A stretch of 64,000 nucleotides of DNA from assembly GCA_019358895.1 (NCBI GenBank), contig JAHHIG010000002.1, forward strand, positions 496,001 to 560,000, written 5' to 3'. The translations under genes were made by a program, and so were the position numbers. The notes under the pieces were generated by a model. It saw nothing but the letters and a program-made list of their open reading frames with translations. It did no database searches and was not told the DNA's origin. Each line of letters opens with the position of its first letter. Positions within the stretch are counted from its first letter, which is position 1. This document shows positions 9,215-17,774 of this stretch, piece by piece. This DNA comes from Tildeniella nuda ZEHNDER 1965/U140 (GTDB lineage Bacteria; Cyanobacteriota; Cyanobacteriia; Leptolyngbyales; Leptolyngbyaceae).

Positions 9215-10359
9215 TCTATTGAAAAAAGGAAAAAAGCGTCGGGATGTCATGGGCGAGCCGACGTAAGCCCTGGGTGATGGAGTCAAAGCCATGCTGCCGA
9301 AAGAGATTGAGCGCCATCGTGCGGACAAGGGCGAAATTCACTGGGGCATTGCCATCACACAAAGGCGCGAGATCCTCTTTCAAGACCACATCTTTGACCC
9401 AATGGAGGCGATTTTCAATGTGCCAATGTTGCCGCATGTGTTGAGCAAAGCCTGCGGCATCCAGCGTGAGCGAACTGATCTAGAACATCGTTTCGCTGAA
9501 GGGTTGGTTCGCTCTGGTGCCCACCCGTTCCATGCGAATGATTCGTTGCACACCGACCCACTGCGGCGCAAGGGTGCCAACACAGTCTAAGACCCTGACC
9601 GTGCGTTGCGTTTGTCGGTCACGCGTCTGTGCCATTTGCCTGTCGACACTGAGGGCTGGGACCTGCTCAAACTGAGCTTGCAACTGCTCAAAGAGCTTTG
9701 GTTGATTGCCTTTGACGGTAATCAGATAGTCATTGCCACTGTCAATAATTTGCGCCACTGTTTTTTTGGGTGTGCAAGGCATCGAGACTAAAGCACACAC
9801 CCTTGAGTTGCAGCGTTTCGAGCAACACTTCAACCGTCTTAATCTCACTGGTCTGCTGGTGGCGCATCGTCTCTAAGCCCACCACGACTCCTTGAGCGAC
9901 ACTGAACGCCGACACCACACTGACAAAATCTTGATATGACTGGTCATAGTCGCGCACACTCGCTTTGATGCTTTTACCATCGGTTGCCAGTTGCTCGCCG
10001 GGTGTCGGCACAAACTGCTCGTACGCCCAAGCGTTAAACGCTTGCGTGAACGACTCAAAATTGACCCGCACCATGATGCGACGCAGGGTCGATAAGCTCG
10101 GCAGGCGGTGCTGCGGCAAGGACAATAGCGACAACAACTCCGTTTGATGGCGAGCCACAAAGTCGGCGAGAGGGCGGTAACCCGTGCAACCACTCATAGT
10201 GCCCATCACTACAAGCAGCAATACTACCCACAACGGGTACTCAGGTTGCGTCCGGAGATCCCGAATCGTTTGCAGGTGCTCAAGGAGGCTCATGCGACCA
10301 CTGATGCTGAGAAACAACCTTTCTATTCTCTATTTTCTCCTGCTGATAGATCAGCCCTG
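9206..10359 (-). mobile_element. ISAs1-family insertion sequence, inactivated
   Basis: The 1154-bp element is bounded by 14-bp inverted repeats CAGGGCTGATCTAT at 9206-9219 and 10346-10359; a GGGAG stretch outside them also matches when one base is inserted. It contains one transposase frame reading leftward. No target duplication of the expected 8-10 bp is visible, so one end may have been rearranged after insertion. Confidence 0.85.
9216..10317 (-). pseudogene. ISAs1-family (H-repeat type) transposase, disrupted
   Basis: DDE transposase of about 360 residues split by two lesions. The N-terminal part runs to LDALHTQK and contains the first acidic motif (LATDGKSIKAS) and the second (FSLDALH). 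At an A7 run (9761-9767) the frame shifts and continues as TVAQIIDSGNDYLITVKGNQ. An in-frame TAG at about 9477-9479 then interrupts, before ISSLTLDAAGFAQHMRQHW and the catalytic Glu in WHIENRLHWVKD. The homopolymer shift could be a sequencing error, but the nonsense codon makes the copy dead in any case. Confidence 0.88.
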
Positions 10360-10904
10360 CCTCCCTGGTAGAACCAGCAGAACAGGTCACTCCAAACTCA
10401 CCTCCCACTTCAAAGAGTAACCAGGTAGGGCAGCGCAAAACAGTTGCAGACTACTTCTTGGCAATCCCAGCGGAGTATCTTCAATTGAGCCAAGCAGGTC
10501 CTAATGGCACACGCGATCGTCAGCAACTCCTGGAACAGTCGAAACAAGGACAGCAAAATAGCCTCTACGATCCTCAAAATGGTTATTTACGAATCGTTCA
10601 AGGGGGCGATACCTGTTCAACTCTGACCGTTGCTATTTTCTCGCGTCCCGCTGCCAGTCCCCTGGTTGCTTTAAGTTACGCCTGTGCCGGGGCTGATCAA
10701 CTCAATATGCTTGACCCAGACCAGAACTGGCGGTCTGTGACAAGTACTGTTCTACCAACCAATCTCACCCCTGACCCAAACCTGGATCAACTTGAGATTG
10801 AACTACCCCGCTTTGGTCAAACGATCGAGATTCGTCGTGAACAGAATAAGCAAATCCGGGTGGAACGCTACCGCTTTAATGATCAGCGATTTATTACAGA
10901 GTAA
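10360..10904 (+). pseudogene. Secreted/periplasmic hypothetical protein, 5' end removed by the IS
   Basis: The frame is open from the right IS end with no start codon until a TTG at 10458, and stops lie just inside the IS. The first 30 residues are a Pro/Ser/Thr linker (VEPAEQVTPNSPPTSKS) of the kind that follows a signal peptide. The folded part holds QNGYLRIVQGGDTCSTLTVAIF and two cysteines, looking like a small beta-rich periplasmic domain. A hydrophobic stretch read in the +2 frame just left of the IS (about 9152-9205, from a GTG) could be the missing signal peptide. Family not recognised. Confidence 0.55.
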
Positions 10905-10928
10905 ATGGTCTAAGCTTTAGGGAGTTTT

Positions 10929-11426
10929 ATGGAAATACCACCCGTTGGAGTTTGGTTGCTGACAGCAGCGACGGCAATCGACGATGAGGTTGATCTGGAG
11001 GGTTTGCCAGCGGCAGACCAGATCGATGAATGGCTGTATAGCACAGCTTATGACTTAATCGATGAGGCAGAACCAGTCTCAGGATTGAAGCTCACTATCC
11101 ATGCTGATGGCACCTTTACCGAGGAAAAAACAGGGTTACTGAACCTGCCCTGGTACGATCGCGAGGGTGTTCTGGATGAAGCCGTTACCCCGTTTAGCGG
11201 TATTCTCAAAACAGAAGAAAATTTGATGTATCTGCACTTAGAGGAGCCAATCTCCTGGGCAACTCCAGAAGATACGATTCGAGAGGTTCGAGTGCGATAC
11301 GACGATGGCGACACTATCATTTGTGACAGGATTGAGATCATTAGTAATCAGCTAGTACGAACGATGTCGGTTGTCACGGATGAGTTATATCTCAACAAGG
11401 TGCTTTTGATCTATCAGAAAACTTGA
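10929..11426 (+). CDS. Hypothetical protein (165 aa)
   Basis: Soluble acidic protein starting MEIPPVGVWLLTAATAIDDE. An AGGGAG ribosome site lies 7 bp before the ATG, and the gene follows the truncated secreted-protein gene by 24 bp, so the two probably formed an operon. The sequence shows alternating beta-strand patterns (LKLTIHADGTFTEE, NLMYLHLEEP, REVRVRYDDGDTIICDRIEI), suggesting a single beta-sandwich or lipocalin-like fold; this is inference. No signal peptide, cofactor motif or known domain was recognised. Confidence 0.6.
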   Translation: MEIPPVGVWLLTAATAIDDEVDLEGLPAADQIDEWLYSTAYDLIDEAEPVSGLKLTIHADGTFTEEKTGLLNLPWYDREGVLDEAVTPFSGILKTEENLMYLHLEEPISWATPEDTIREVRVRYDDGDTIICDRIEIISNQLVRTMSVVTDELYLNKVLLIYQKT

Positions 11427-11464
11427 CCTTATTTGATGGTTGTACAAAACCTGAATCAGAATTG

Positions 11465-11986
11465 TCATCGCGATCGCTCCTTCACCATCAGTAGTGCAGG
11501 ACCATCGGGCGTGATGACCGCACCAATCTCGACAAAGCCAACTTGTCGATAGCAGCGAATCGCCCGATCGTTCTCTGGTGCAGGGTCAGTCTGTATCTTT
11601 GTTATGGTGGAGTCTTGAAACAGCCAATCCATAAAGGCTTGAATCATCGCCTTGCCCAATCCTTGACCCAACTGCTCTGCATTGGCTAGAAACTGGTCAA
11701 TTCCTCGCGCCCCCGGATCGGTTTCCTGCTTCCACCAGCCATCCCCCGATCCCATGACAACATAGGACTGAATAAAGCCGATCGGTTCGTTTTCCAGTAA
11801 AGCGATATAGCCGCGTGTGGTTGATTCCTTCTTCGTCAGCGGTAAATAGTCCTGCTCTACCTGTTCGGGTGTTCCAGGATCGCCCCACCATTCTGAGACA
11901 TGGGGACGGTGCAGCCACTCGTGCAGCGTTGCAAGATCAGATACAACTAAGGGTCTGAAAGAAATTGCGATCGGGGGTTGTGGCAT
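11465..11986 (-). CDS. AAC(6')-like aminoglycoside N-acetyltransferase (GNAT)
   Basis: GNAT acetyltransferase using acetyl-CoA. The sequence follows the AAC(6')-Ib group closely along its length: EWLHRPHVSEWWG, QDYLP, GSGDGWW, ETDPGARGIDQFLANAEQ, LGKAM (acetyl-CoA loop), ITKIQTDPAPENDRAIRCY and ITPDGPALLMV. Both positions whose change defines the fluoroquinolone-acting variant of that enzyme (a Trp in GDGWW and the Asp in TPDGP) are unchanged here. Of two adjacent ATGs the second (11986) has better spacing to AAAGG. Single gene; no integron or IS context beside it. The substrate is unproven: siderophore-type GNATs share parts of this pattern. Confidence 0.85.
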   Translation of the reverse strand: MPQPPIAISFRPLVVSDLATLHEWLHRPHVSEWWGDPGTPEQVEQDYLPLTKKESTTRGYIALLENEPIGFIQSYVVMGSGDGWWKQETDPGARGIDQFLANAEQLGQGLGKAMIQAFMDWLFQDSTITKIQTDPAPENDRAIRCYRQVGFVEIGAVITPDGPALLMVKERSR

Positions 11987-12233
11987 CATCGCCTTTTACA
12001 TCCAGTGATTAGTTGAGTGGCTTTGCTAGAGTGCCTGATAACGATCGTCATTTCCCAGGTTGCGAGGATTTAGAGAAGTTGTCAAAGTCCCCCAGAATTG
12101 GCGAATTTAAGGGGACTGGCAGTGTTGTGGTGAAAATCCTGGGGGTTGTCGATTTTGTGTTGCGCCATTCGACTAACGAAAGTAATCACATAATTTATAA
12201 GAGAGCAGCAAAATGCGTAACTGGAGTTCTCCA

Positions 12234-12875
12234 ATGATCCCAACCATCACTGCCTTTGAACAGTCGCCCGATCGCGGGCAGGGATTGGCGCGTGACATGC
12301 CCGTGCGCTGGGCACTGGAGGAAGTGGGACAACCTTATCACGTTCGTCTTGTTTCATTCGGCGCGATGAAGGAAGCGACTCATCGTGCGCTTCAACCTTT
12401 TGGGCAAATACCAACCTATGAAGAAGGCGATCTCATCTTGTTCGAGTCGGGGGCGATCGTGTTTCATATCGCGGAGCACCATGCGGGACTGCTGCCGAAT
12501 GATGCGATCAATCGGGCACGCGCGATTACCTGGATATTTGCTGCGCTCTCCACAGTCGAGCCTGTGATCGTTCAACGCGAAATCTCTATGTATTTGGAGC
12601 GCGACAAGGTCTGGCACGAGGAGCGCCTGTTGATCGTCGAGGATCGCATCCGCAACCGCCTGGATGACCTCTCCGCTCGGCTTGGCGATCGCGAGTGGCT
12701 CAATGGAGTGTTCAGTGCTGGCGATCTGCTAATGGTGCAGGTGCTACGCAGGTTAGGCGGATCGGGTATTCTGGACGGCTATCCAAACCTCACAACCTAT
12801 GTCGCTCGCGGCGAAGCACGACCAGCCTTTAAACGTGCTTTCGAGGCTCAGTTGGCAGTTTTCACTGGCAAGTAG
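12234..12875 (+). CDS. Glutathione S-transferase family protein
   Basis: Cytosolic GST-fold enzyme expected to conjugate glutathione to electrophiles. The 213-residue protein starts at ATG 12234 (GGAG 8 bp upstream). The N-terminal thioredoxin-like domain holds RWALEEVGQPYHVR, the cis-proline motif FGQIPTYEEGDLILFES and the GSH gamma-glutamyl contact in FESGAIVFHIAE. The helical C-terminal domain ends with FSAGDLLMVQVLRRL (N-capping box) and ARPAFKRAF. It is a lone gene just before two pseudogene fragments. The subclass cannot be fixed by eye. Confidence 0.88.
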   Translation: MIPTITAFEQSPDRGQGLARDMPVRWALEEVGQPYHVRLVSFGAMKEATHRALQPFGQIPTYEEGDLILFESGAIVFHIAEHHAGLLPNDAINRARAITWIFAALSTVEPVIVQREISMYLERDKVWHEERLLIVEDRIRNRLDDLSARLGDREWLNGVFSAGDLLMVQVLRRLGGSGILDGYPNLTTYVARGEARPAFKRAFEAQLAVFTGK

Positions 12876-12929
12876 TCATTACTTTGCGTCTAAAAACCAC
12901 TCATAACCTAGCTGAAATCCTTACTCGTG

Positions 12930-13052
12930 ACTCGATTGCAGACGAGTGATTGGCGAAACAGCCGCGATCGCAGTCGATGCTGGTGTGATATGGAAGATTG
13001 CGGCAATCGTGCCAAAGCGAATCGACACTATGACCGCAAACGTAAAACATAG
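12930..13052 (+). pseudogene. CGNR zinc-finger regulator, 3' fragment
   Basis: The frame ending at TAG 13050-13052 encodes SRDRSRCWCDMEDCGNRAKA followed by a basic tail. This is the C-terminal CGNR zinc finger of ABATE-domain regulators, with both cysteines and the CGNR motif intact. No upstream ABATE domain or start codon exists, so only the last 30-40 codons remain. Confidence 0.65.
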
Positions 13053-13133
13053 CAGTTATCGCTACTGCCCTACTCTGATGCTTGTGCCACTGCTATAAAG
13101 AATCCATAACAAGAACTATCCTGAGTATCTGCG

Positions 13134-13572
13134 ATGGCAAAACCCAAAATTTATGAAGGGGGCTGTTTATGTGGAAACATTCGCTTCGTGGCAACGGGTC
13201 CTGCGCTCAAACCCCATACTTGCTCCTGTCGGCAATGCCAGCGGCATTCGGGGTCGCTGACGCAAATGTGGGTTGAGTTTTCGCAAGATCAGGTTGAATG
13301 GACGGGAACAGGAGGCAAGCCCGCTACATGGCGATCGTCCGAATGGTCAAGTTAAAAGGCTCAGAAATGGCATTCGCCAACATCGGGACACATCGAGTCA
13401 TGACCTGTGTTGGCATCATCCTGATCTCTGGGGACTTTTACCAGAAAAGACCGATCCGCTTCCTGTGGTTCCAGAGTGGTCAAAATTCCTTGAAGGGTGC
13501 ATCCAGTATCGTCGCTCTTTGGATGAACAGGCGGCTAATTTGCCGCGCACGGACGAATCATACAATCAGTAG
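13134..13572 (+). pseudogene. GFA/CENP-V family enzyme, frameshifted
   Basis: Begins as a glutathione-dependent formaldehyde-activating-type protein: GGCLCGNIRF and HTCSCRQCQRHSG supply four zinc cysteines, followed by VEFSQDQVEWTG and TWRSSEW. The frame then stops at 13353-13355, exactly where the second cysteine pair (FCxxCG) should follow. Two other frames stay open to about 13570 but no clear continuation was identified, so the break may involve a deletion as well as a shift. A partial, probably non-functional gene. Confidence 0.7.
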
Positions 13573-13716
13573 AGTGTTACTTTGATCTGACGCATTTAGC
13601 TTAGCAGCGACCTGCTGTGTTTGAATCAGGAACGTGTCCAAAAGAGGTTTGCCAAGCTGCATGAGCGATCGCACAGCTTCCTCCTCTGCTGTTTCTGGCG
13701 TGTCAGTCAATGATCA

Positions 13717-14643
13717 TCACACCACAGATCGCTTGCGATACTGATTGGGTGGCTCCCCCATCTGACGCTTAAAGGCTTTGCTAAATGCCGTCTCAGATTC
13801 ATATCCGACTCGTTCAGCAACCTCTCCCACCGTCAAATTGTGCGATCGCAACAACTCAACCGCCCGTACCATCCGCCAACGAGTGACATATTGCAGCGGT
13901 GCTTCTCCCATTAACCACTTGAAGCGGGCGGCAAATCCAGAACGGGACAGATTCACTCGTTTTGCCAGATTTTCGACCGTCCAGTTGGCTTCAGGTTGAT
14001 GGTGGATCAGTGCCAGAGCAATGCTGATCTGTGGGTCAATCAATCCGCGTAACCAACTGCTATCATCCGGCTTTAAGCTACTGAGATAAGCTCGTATCGC
14101 CTGAATAAACACAATATTCGACAGATACGTAATCATCATTTCTGCCCCCGGACGGTTTGATGCCGTTTCGCAGGCGATGAATTGCAGTGTGGAATCTAGC
14201 CACTCTACTGCTCGTCCTGCTTCTCCTTTAATCAGCAAGAGTGGCGGCAGGGCAGCGAGTAAGGGATTGATCTCACGATTTTCAAAACTGGCTTTACCGC
14301 ACAAAACCGTTGTTCCAGTTCCACCGCCACCGTAGTTGAGCGTCAATTGTCCCTGACAGGGGCGATGAGATAGTAGTTCTCCCAGGGTGACGACGGGGCG
14401 ATCGGGGCGATCGCGCAACGCATGGGCAACGCCTGTTGGTAGTACCACCAGATCACCCTCCACCAGCGGAATCTGTTCGTCTACCCCTGCCACTTCCAGC
14501 CAGCAGTGACCGCGCATCACCACATGAAAGGAAGCATCTGCCATTGCCTCCATCTGCACCCCCCAGGGGGCAGAGAATTCGGAGCGACAATGAACGGTGC
14601 TGTGTAGTTTGACAGATTTAAGAATTTCGGTCAGAGCATCCAT
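13717..14643 (-). CDS. AraC family regulator with cupin sensor domain
   Basis: DNA-binding regulator of 308 residues. The N-terminal half is an AraC-type cupin (SFHVVMRGHCWLEV, LVEGDLVVLPTGVAHALRD). The C-terminal half (about 205-305) has two helix-turn-helix motifs: NLAKRVNLSRSGFAARFKWL and VGEVAERVGYESETAFSKAF, ending with the usual PxQYR. It is divergent from the NmrA-type reductase gene at 14753 with 109 bp between, so that gene is the obvious target. Relatives commonly sense small electrophiles or aromatic compounds and activate a neighbouring reductase; the ligand here is unknown. Confidence 0.9.
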   Translation of the reverse strand: MDALTEILKSVKLHSTVHCRSEFSAPWGVQMEAMADASFHVVMRGHCWLEVAGVDEQIPLVEGDLVVLPTGVAHALRDRPDRPVVTLGELLSHRPCQGQLTLNYGGGGTGTTVLCGKASFENREINPLLAALPPLLLIKGEAGRAVEWLDSTLQFIACETASNRPGAEMMITYLSNIVFIQAIRAYLSSLKPDDSSWLRGLIDPQISIALALIHHQPEANWTVENLAKRVNLSRSGFAARFKWLMGEAPLQYVTRWRMVRAVELLRSHNLTVGEVAERVGYESETAFSKAFKRQMGEPPNQYRKRSVV

Positions 14644-14752
14644 CTGCTTGAAAAGATTTGGACGATTGGATAGGAATACTGGCTTTTCTATTATTCTAAG
14701 TCTAGCTCAACCCATTTATAACAGAGGAAAGTTGAGTTTTTGGAGTTTTTGT

Positions 14753-15649
14753 ATGACGATCGCTATTACTGGAGCGACTGGAAATACGGGTGGACGGATT
14801 GCCCAGCAGTTAGTTGAAGCTGGGGTAAACGTCACAGTGTTGGTCAGAAATCCTGAAAAACTACATCCTGTTATTCGTCAGAAGGCTATCGTCCGCCAGG
14901 GTTCACTGGAGGATACCCAGTTTGTCACGGATGCAACCCAAGGTGCAGATGCTCTGTACTGGGTTGTACCGTATAACTTTGGTGCTGCAAATTTTCGAGC
15001 CTATCAGCAGCATGTCGGCAATGTTGCAGCGGCGGCGATCGCAGCGAATCAAATTCCCTATGTGGTTAATCTTTCCAGTAACGGTGCTCATTTACCGCAG
15101 GGGATGGGTCCCATTTCTGGGTTGTATGAGGTTGAGCAACGGTTAAACGTTGTTGCACAAAACATTATCCACTTGCGACCGGGCTTTTTTATGGAAAACT
15201 ATCTGATGCAACTGGAACCCATTCGCACGGCAAATAGCGTGTTTTTGCCGATTGCAGGCGATCGCCGTCTTGCCATGATTGCGACTCAGGATATTGCAAC
15301 CGTGGCAGCAGAATTGCTACTGCAACACAATTGGAGTGGACAGTCTGTACTGGGATTGCATGGTCCAACCGATTTGAGCTTTGACGAAGCAGCAGCGATT
15401 TTGAGTCAGGAGTTGGGACAATCGATCGTCCATGTGCCGATTACCTCTGAGCAGTTTCGCGACAGTTTGCTGCAAATGGGGGCAAGTGAGAGTGTTGCAG
15501 CAGATTATGTCGAGATGTGGCAGGGTTTGAGCAATCCGGCATACACGCCTGCTGAACCGCGCACATCCCAAACGGCAACACCTACAACACTTGATCAATT
15601 TGTGCGGAAACAACTATTGCCCCAGTTGAACCAACTTACTCCGGCATAG
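14753..15649 (+). CDS. NmrA-like NAD(P)H-binding atypical SDR
   Basis: Atypical short-chain reductase or sensor of the NmrA/QOR2 type, 298 residues. The Rossmann motif ITGATGNTGGR is at the very N-terminus, followed by VLVRNPEKL at the end of strand 2. NLSSNGA and HLRPGFFMENYL are typical of the group. The ATG at 14753 has GGAG 8 bp upstream; longer open frames start inside the divergent araC gene and are not credible. Divergent from a cupin-AraC regulator, which probably controls it. One of four related NmrA/SDR genes in this island. Confidence 0.88.
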   Translation: MTIAITGATGNTGGRIAQQLVEAGVNVTVLVRNPEKLHPVIRQKAIVRQGSLEDTQFVTDATQGADALYWVVPYNFGAANFRAYQQHVGNVAAAAIAANQIPYVVNLSSNGAHLPQGMGPISGLYEVEQRLNVVAQNIIHLRPGFFMENYLMQLEPIRTANSVFLPIAGDRRLAMIATQDIATVAAELLLQHNWSGQSVLGLHGPTDLSFDEAAAILSQELGQSIVHVPITSEQFRDSLLQMGASESVAADYVEMWQGLSNPAYTPAEPRTSQTATPTTLDQFVRKQLLPQLNQLTPA

Positions 15650-15895
15650 GCAGATTGAAATTGAGTCGGAGCGATCGCGTTCCCGCACATCATCATTCCA
15701 GTGCGATCGCTCCCTTTACAGGCGTTAATTCGCCGCCAGATGAGAAAAAGCGATTGAGTGAACTCAAACGATGGATGCCAGAAACTTTACCCTGCCGTTG
15801 TGGGCGATCGCTACTGGAATCTACTGCTGGACTAAAGATGGGGGCTTTGCCTGGTCTAGTTTATAATGGGCGCAGTTGGAGTTACAGGATGAATC

Positions 15896-16156
15896 ATGCA
15901 ATCTGAACACAAGGAACCCAATCTTCAAACCTGGCGGAGTAAAGCAACTCAATTTTTATTGGGTTCACTCCTGGGATCTTTCTTAGTTCTGGTTCCTCTC
16001 TCCTATTTCATATATTTCACACCGGAAGCGGTTCATCTCATTCATTACATTGGTTCGGCTACCTTCATACTGCTGTGTGGGGCACTCTCCGCCGTGTTCG
16101 GTGATCGATTTCTGAAACTACTGTCTGCACTGTTTGAATCAATGCCTGGTAGTTGA
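15896..16156 (+). CDS. Small membrane protein, two transmembrane segments
   Basis: An 86-residue protein with two hydrophobic helices (about residues 21-43 and 52-70) separated by a short loop YFTPEAVHLIHY; both ends are polar. An AGGATGA ribosome site precedes the ATG. No family recognised; many cyanobacteria carry such small inner- or thylakoid-membrane proteins. The preceding 250 bp hold several HIP1 sites and no convincing gene. Confidence 0.55.
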   Translation: MQSEHKEPNLQTWRSKATQFLLGSLLGSFLVLVPLSYFIYFTPEAVHLIHYIGSATFILLCGALSAVFGDRFLKLLSALFESMPGS

Positions 16157-16265
16157 AAAGATTGTAGTTGTGCTCCAGCTACTTAACGGGTACTGGAGTA
16201 TTTGTGTCAATAGTAGTGGATTGATTAGACGCGATTACCCCGTAGGGGGAACTGCTTCGTAACGC

Positions 16266-16835
16266 TCACAGTGGTAGTTGCTCAACAGCATCCTTCGTTT
16301 CGACGAGGACTAACTCAACATTTGGATGATTGTTTATTGCGTCTACCAACCAGTCGAACACAGTTGATCCCTGTCTTCTCAGGGCTGCTCGTAGTGCCCA
16401 GGCGGTTTTAATCAGTGCAGTCGGAGGGCAATCCCGCAACTGTTTCAGCAATTGGCGAACAGTCTCGTCATAACCCAACGCTGCTCTCGCACAGTCTATT
16501 AGCTCACTGTCTTTGAGTAGTTGAGCCGCATTCGTCGCAGTCAGTGCTTTGATTTCCGCTTCTACCTTTGTTCCGATCGCCCGATACAAGTTATTCGCCA
16601 AAATTTTGGCTTTGAATGCACCGACATTTGAACGGTAGTAGGGCTGTGTGGAAAGATTGCGTTTTTCAATGCGATCGCGATCGATCACCTTGAGCTTACC
16701 AAAACCAGCACGGGCTAAGTTCTCAGCCAGATTTGCACCCAAAGCTCCTGCGCCACAAATGGTCACAGGGAATTCCTTGAGTTTGGTCACCACTGTATCC
16801 GTCCGGTAAAGCTGTTCATGAAAAAAGGTAGTCAT
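16266..16835 (-). CDS. ThiF/E1-like protein, chimeric C-terminus
   Basis: Residues 1-115 are the N-terminal half of a ThiF/MoeB-type adenylating protein: [20 protein letters not shown] (nucleotide loop), [18 protein letters not shown] and [11 protein letters not shown]. After DSELIDC the expected DNxxxR continuation and zinc cysteines are missing. About 74 residues of unrelated sequence follow ([18 protein letters not shown]...). Other frames do not hold the missing part, so the gene looks like a deletion fusion of two genes. Its ATG overlaps the stop of the four-helix-bundle gene (ATGA). Activity as an E1 enzyme is unlikely. Confidence 0.7.
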   Translation of the reverse strand: MTTFFHEQLYRTDTVVTKLKEFPVTICGAGALGANLAENLARAGFGKLKVIDRDRIEKRNLSTQPYYRSNVGAFKAKILANNLYRAIGTKVEAEIKALTATNAAQLLKDSELIDCARAALGYDETVRQLLKQLRDCPPTALIKTAWALRAALRRQGSTVFDWLVDAINNHPNVELVLVETKDAVEQLPL

Positions 16836-17242
16836 AGTGCTGAGTGCTGAGATTTGAGTGCTGAGTTGCTGATTTTGCGTCTTTCGACTGAGGCTCGAAG
16901 TCCTCCGATGATTCGAGCGACTTCTTCTGCTTGAGTCAGTAATTGTGTGAACTCTGCTTGATTGAGATAATTTGCATCAAAAGCAACATACAGTTGTGAA
17001 CGCAATTCTGCGCAAGATGCCTTTGCAATCGAGAGGAATTGATGAAACTCACCTTGGCGATTTCGCTCAAATCCCTCCGCAATATTGGACATAATGGAAA
17101 CAGCAGCCCGTTGAATTTGCCCTGAAAGTCCGTAGTCTTTCGCAAAAGCTCCTTGTCGAGTTACTTGATAAATTTCCTTTGTCAGCAATCTAGCTTTTTG
17201 CCAAGCCACCAAATCTTCAAACCTGTCAATTCCACTACCCAC
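16832..17242 (-). CDS. Four-helix-bundle protein (23S rRNA intervening-sequence protein family)
   Basis: A member of the S23/IVP-like four-helix-bundle family, whose function is unknown. The signature [20 protein letters not shown] and the motif [17 protein letters not shown], with [20 protein letters not shown], are textbook for the family. GTG at 17242 is preferred because GGAG lies 6 bp upstream and the family normally begins just before RFEDL; a frame open to 17305 reads into a heptamer repeat. The last codons ([10 protein letters not shown]) are also encoded by heptamer repeats. It overlaps the ThiF-like gene by 4 bp, suggesting coupling. Confidence 0.85.
   Translation of the reverse strand: MGSGIDRFEDLVAWQKARLLTKEIYQVTRQGAFAKDYGLSGQIQRAAVSIMSNIAEGFERNRQGEFHQFLSIAKASCAELRSQLYVAFDANYLNQAEFTQLLTQAEEVARIIGGLRASVERRKISNSALKSQHSAL
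16836..16865. repeat. Heptamer repeat block AGTGCTG (left flank of four-helix gene)
   Basis: Three imperfect units of AGTGCTGAG within 30 bp, lying at the 3' end of the four-helix-bundle gene. The block at 17297-17328 is the same heptamer in opposite orientation. Confidence 0.7.
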
Positions 17243-17296
17243 TGTGATCTCCAAACTGTCGTATAACCCCAACTTCTTCAGTATTCCCTCTAAAAT

Positions 17297-17328
17297 ACTC
17301 AGCACTCAGCACCCAGCACTCAGTACTC
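17297..17328. repeat. Heptamer repeat block CAGCACT (right flank of four-helix gene)
   Basis: Consecutive CAGCACT/CAGCACC/CAGTACT units, in inverted orientation to the block at 16836-16865, just before the four-helix-bundle gene. Confidence 0.75.
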
Positions 17329-17484
17329 TCGTCTTTCCATCACACCAACCAACGATTGCAGATCAAAATCGCGATCGCGTCCACTCAAGCAAATTCCAGT
17401 TCTAGTGCAGGTTGATCTGGCATAAGAGGTACGTGAAAGAGATGAGACAGCGCTAACTACAATACTCCAGACAGTTCTTAGAAA

Positions 17485-17547
17485 AAATGCTGAAACCCGG
17501 ATTATATTAGCGATTAGCTTCGACAGAAATGCTGAAACCTGCATTAT
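17485..17547. repeat. Two 21-bp near-identical direct repeats
   Basis: AAATGCTGAAACC begins copies at 17485-17505 and 17527-17547; two of 21 positions differ. The copies are 42 bp apart, four helical turns, in a non-coding stretch (17330-17627). They could be a protein-binding array, but no gene is clearly downstream. Confidence 0.5.
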
Positions 17548-17627
17548 GCTGCATGCAGTGGTTTGACAGCAAGATTATCACTCGCTAGACACTCTGTTTT
17601 GCAAAAATACATCTTGACTTTTGCAGA

Positions 17628-17687
17628 TTATTTACGCCGCGCTGCTGGTTTCATTTCTTCTAAGATTGCTTTATTGTTCTCTGACAT
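17628..17687 (-). pseudogene. Short 5' gene remnant or 19-codon mini-gene
   Basis: ATG with a strong AAAGGAGAG ribosome site 7 bp upstream begins MSENNKAILEEMKPAARRK and stops. The first ten residues resemble the start of NTF2/SnoaL-fold proteins, so this is probably a truncated 5' end left by a deletion. A genuine micro-protein cannot be excluded. It lies 87 bp after the stop of the NmrA gene, on the same strand. Confidence 0.4.
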
Positions 17688-17774
17688 TTGAATCTCTCCT
17701 TTGTTCAAGTGGATGTTTTAAAAGAGCGGTCTCTCTACATTGATCTGTGTCGTCGGTGTTACCACTCCATCTGC

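Noticed and set aside
12013-12237. Open plus-strand frame of 74 codons before the GST gene
   Set aside because: No ribosome site, no family, and the sequence contains CCCCCAGA / CTGGGGG hairpin-type repeat sequence like that inside the MITE at 63491; most likely non-coding.
15655-15906. Open frame of 83 codons between the NmrA gene and the small membrane protein gene
   Set aside because: Made of HIP1-rich intergenic sequence with biased composition and no start signal; the downstream gene has a better ribosome site.
16836-17328. CRISPR-like short repeats (heptamer arrays)
   Set aside because: Units are 7 bp, contiguous and imperfect, with no regularly spaced unique spacers and no cas genes.
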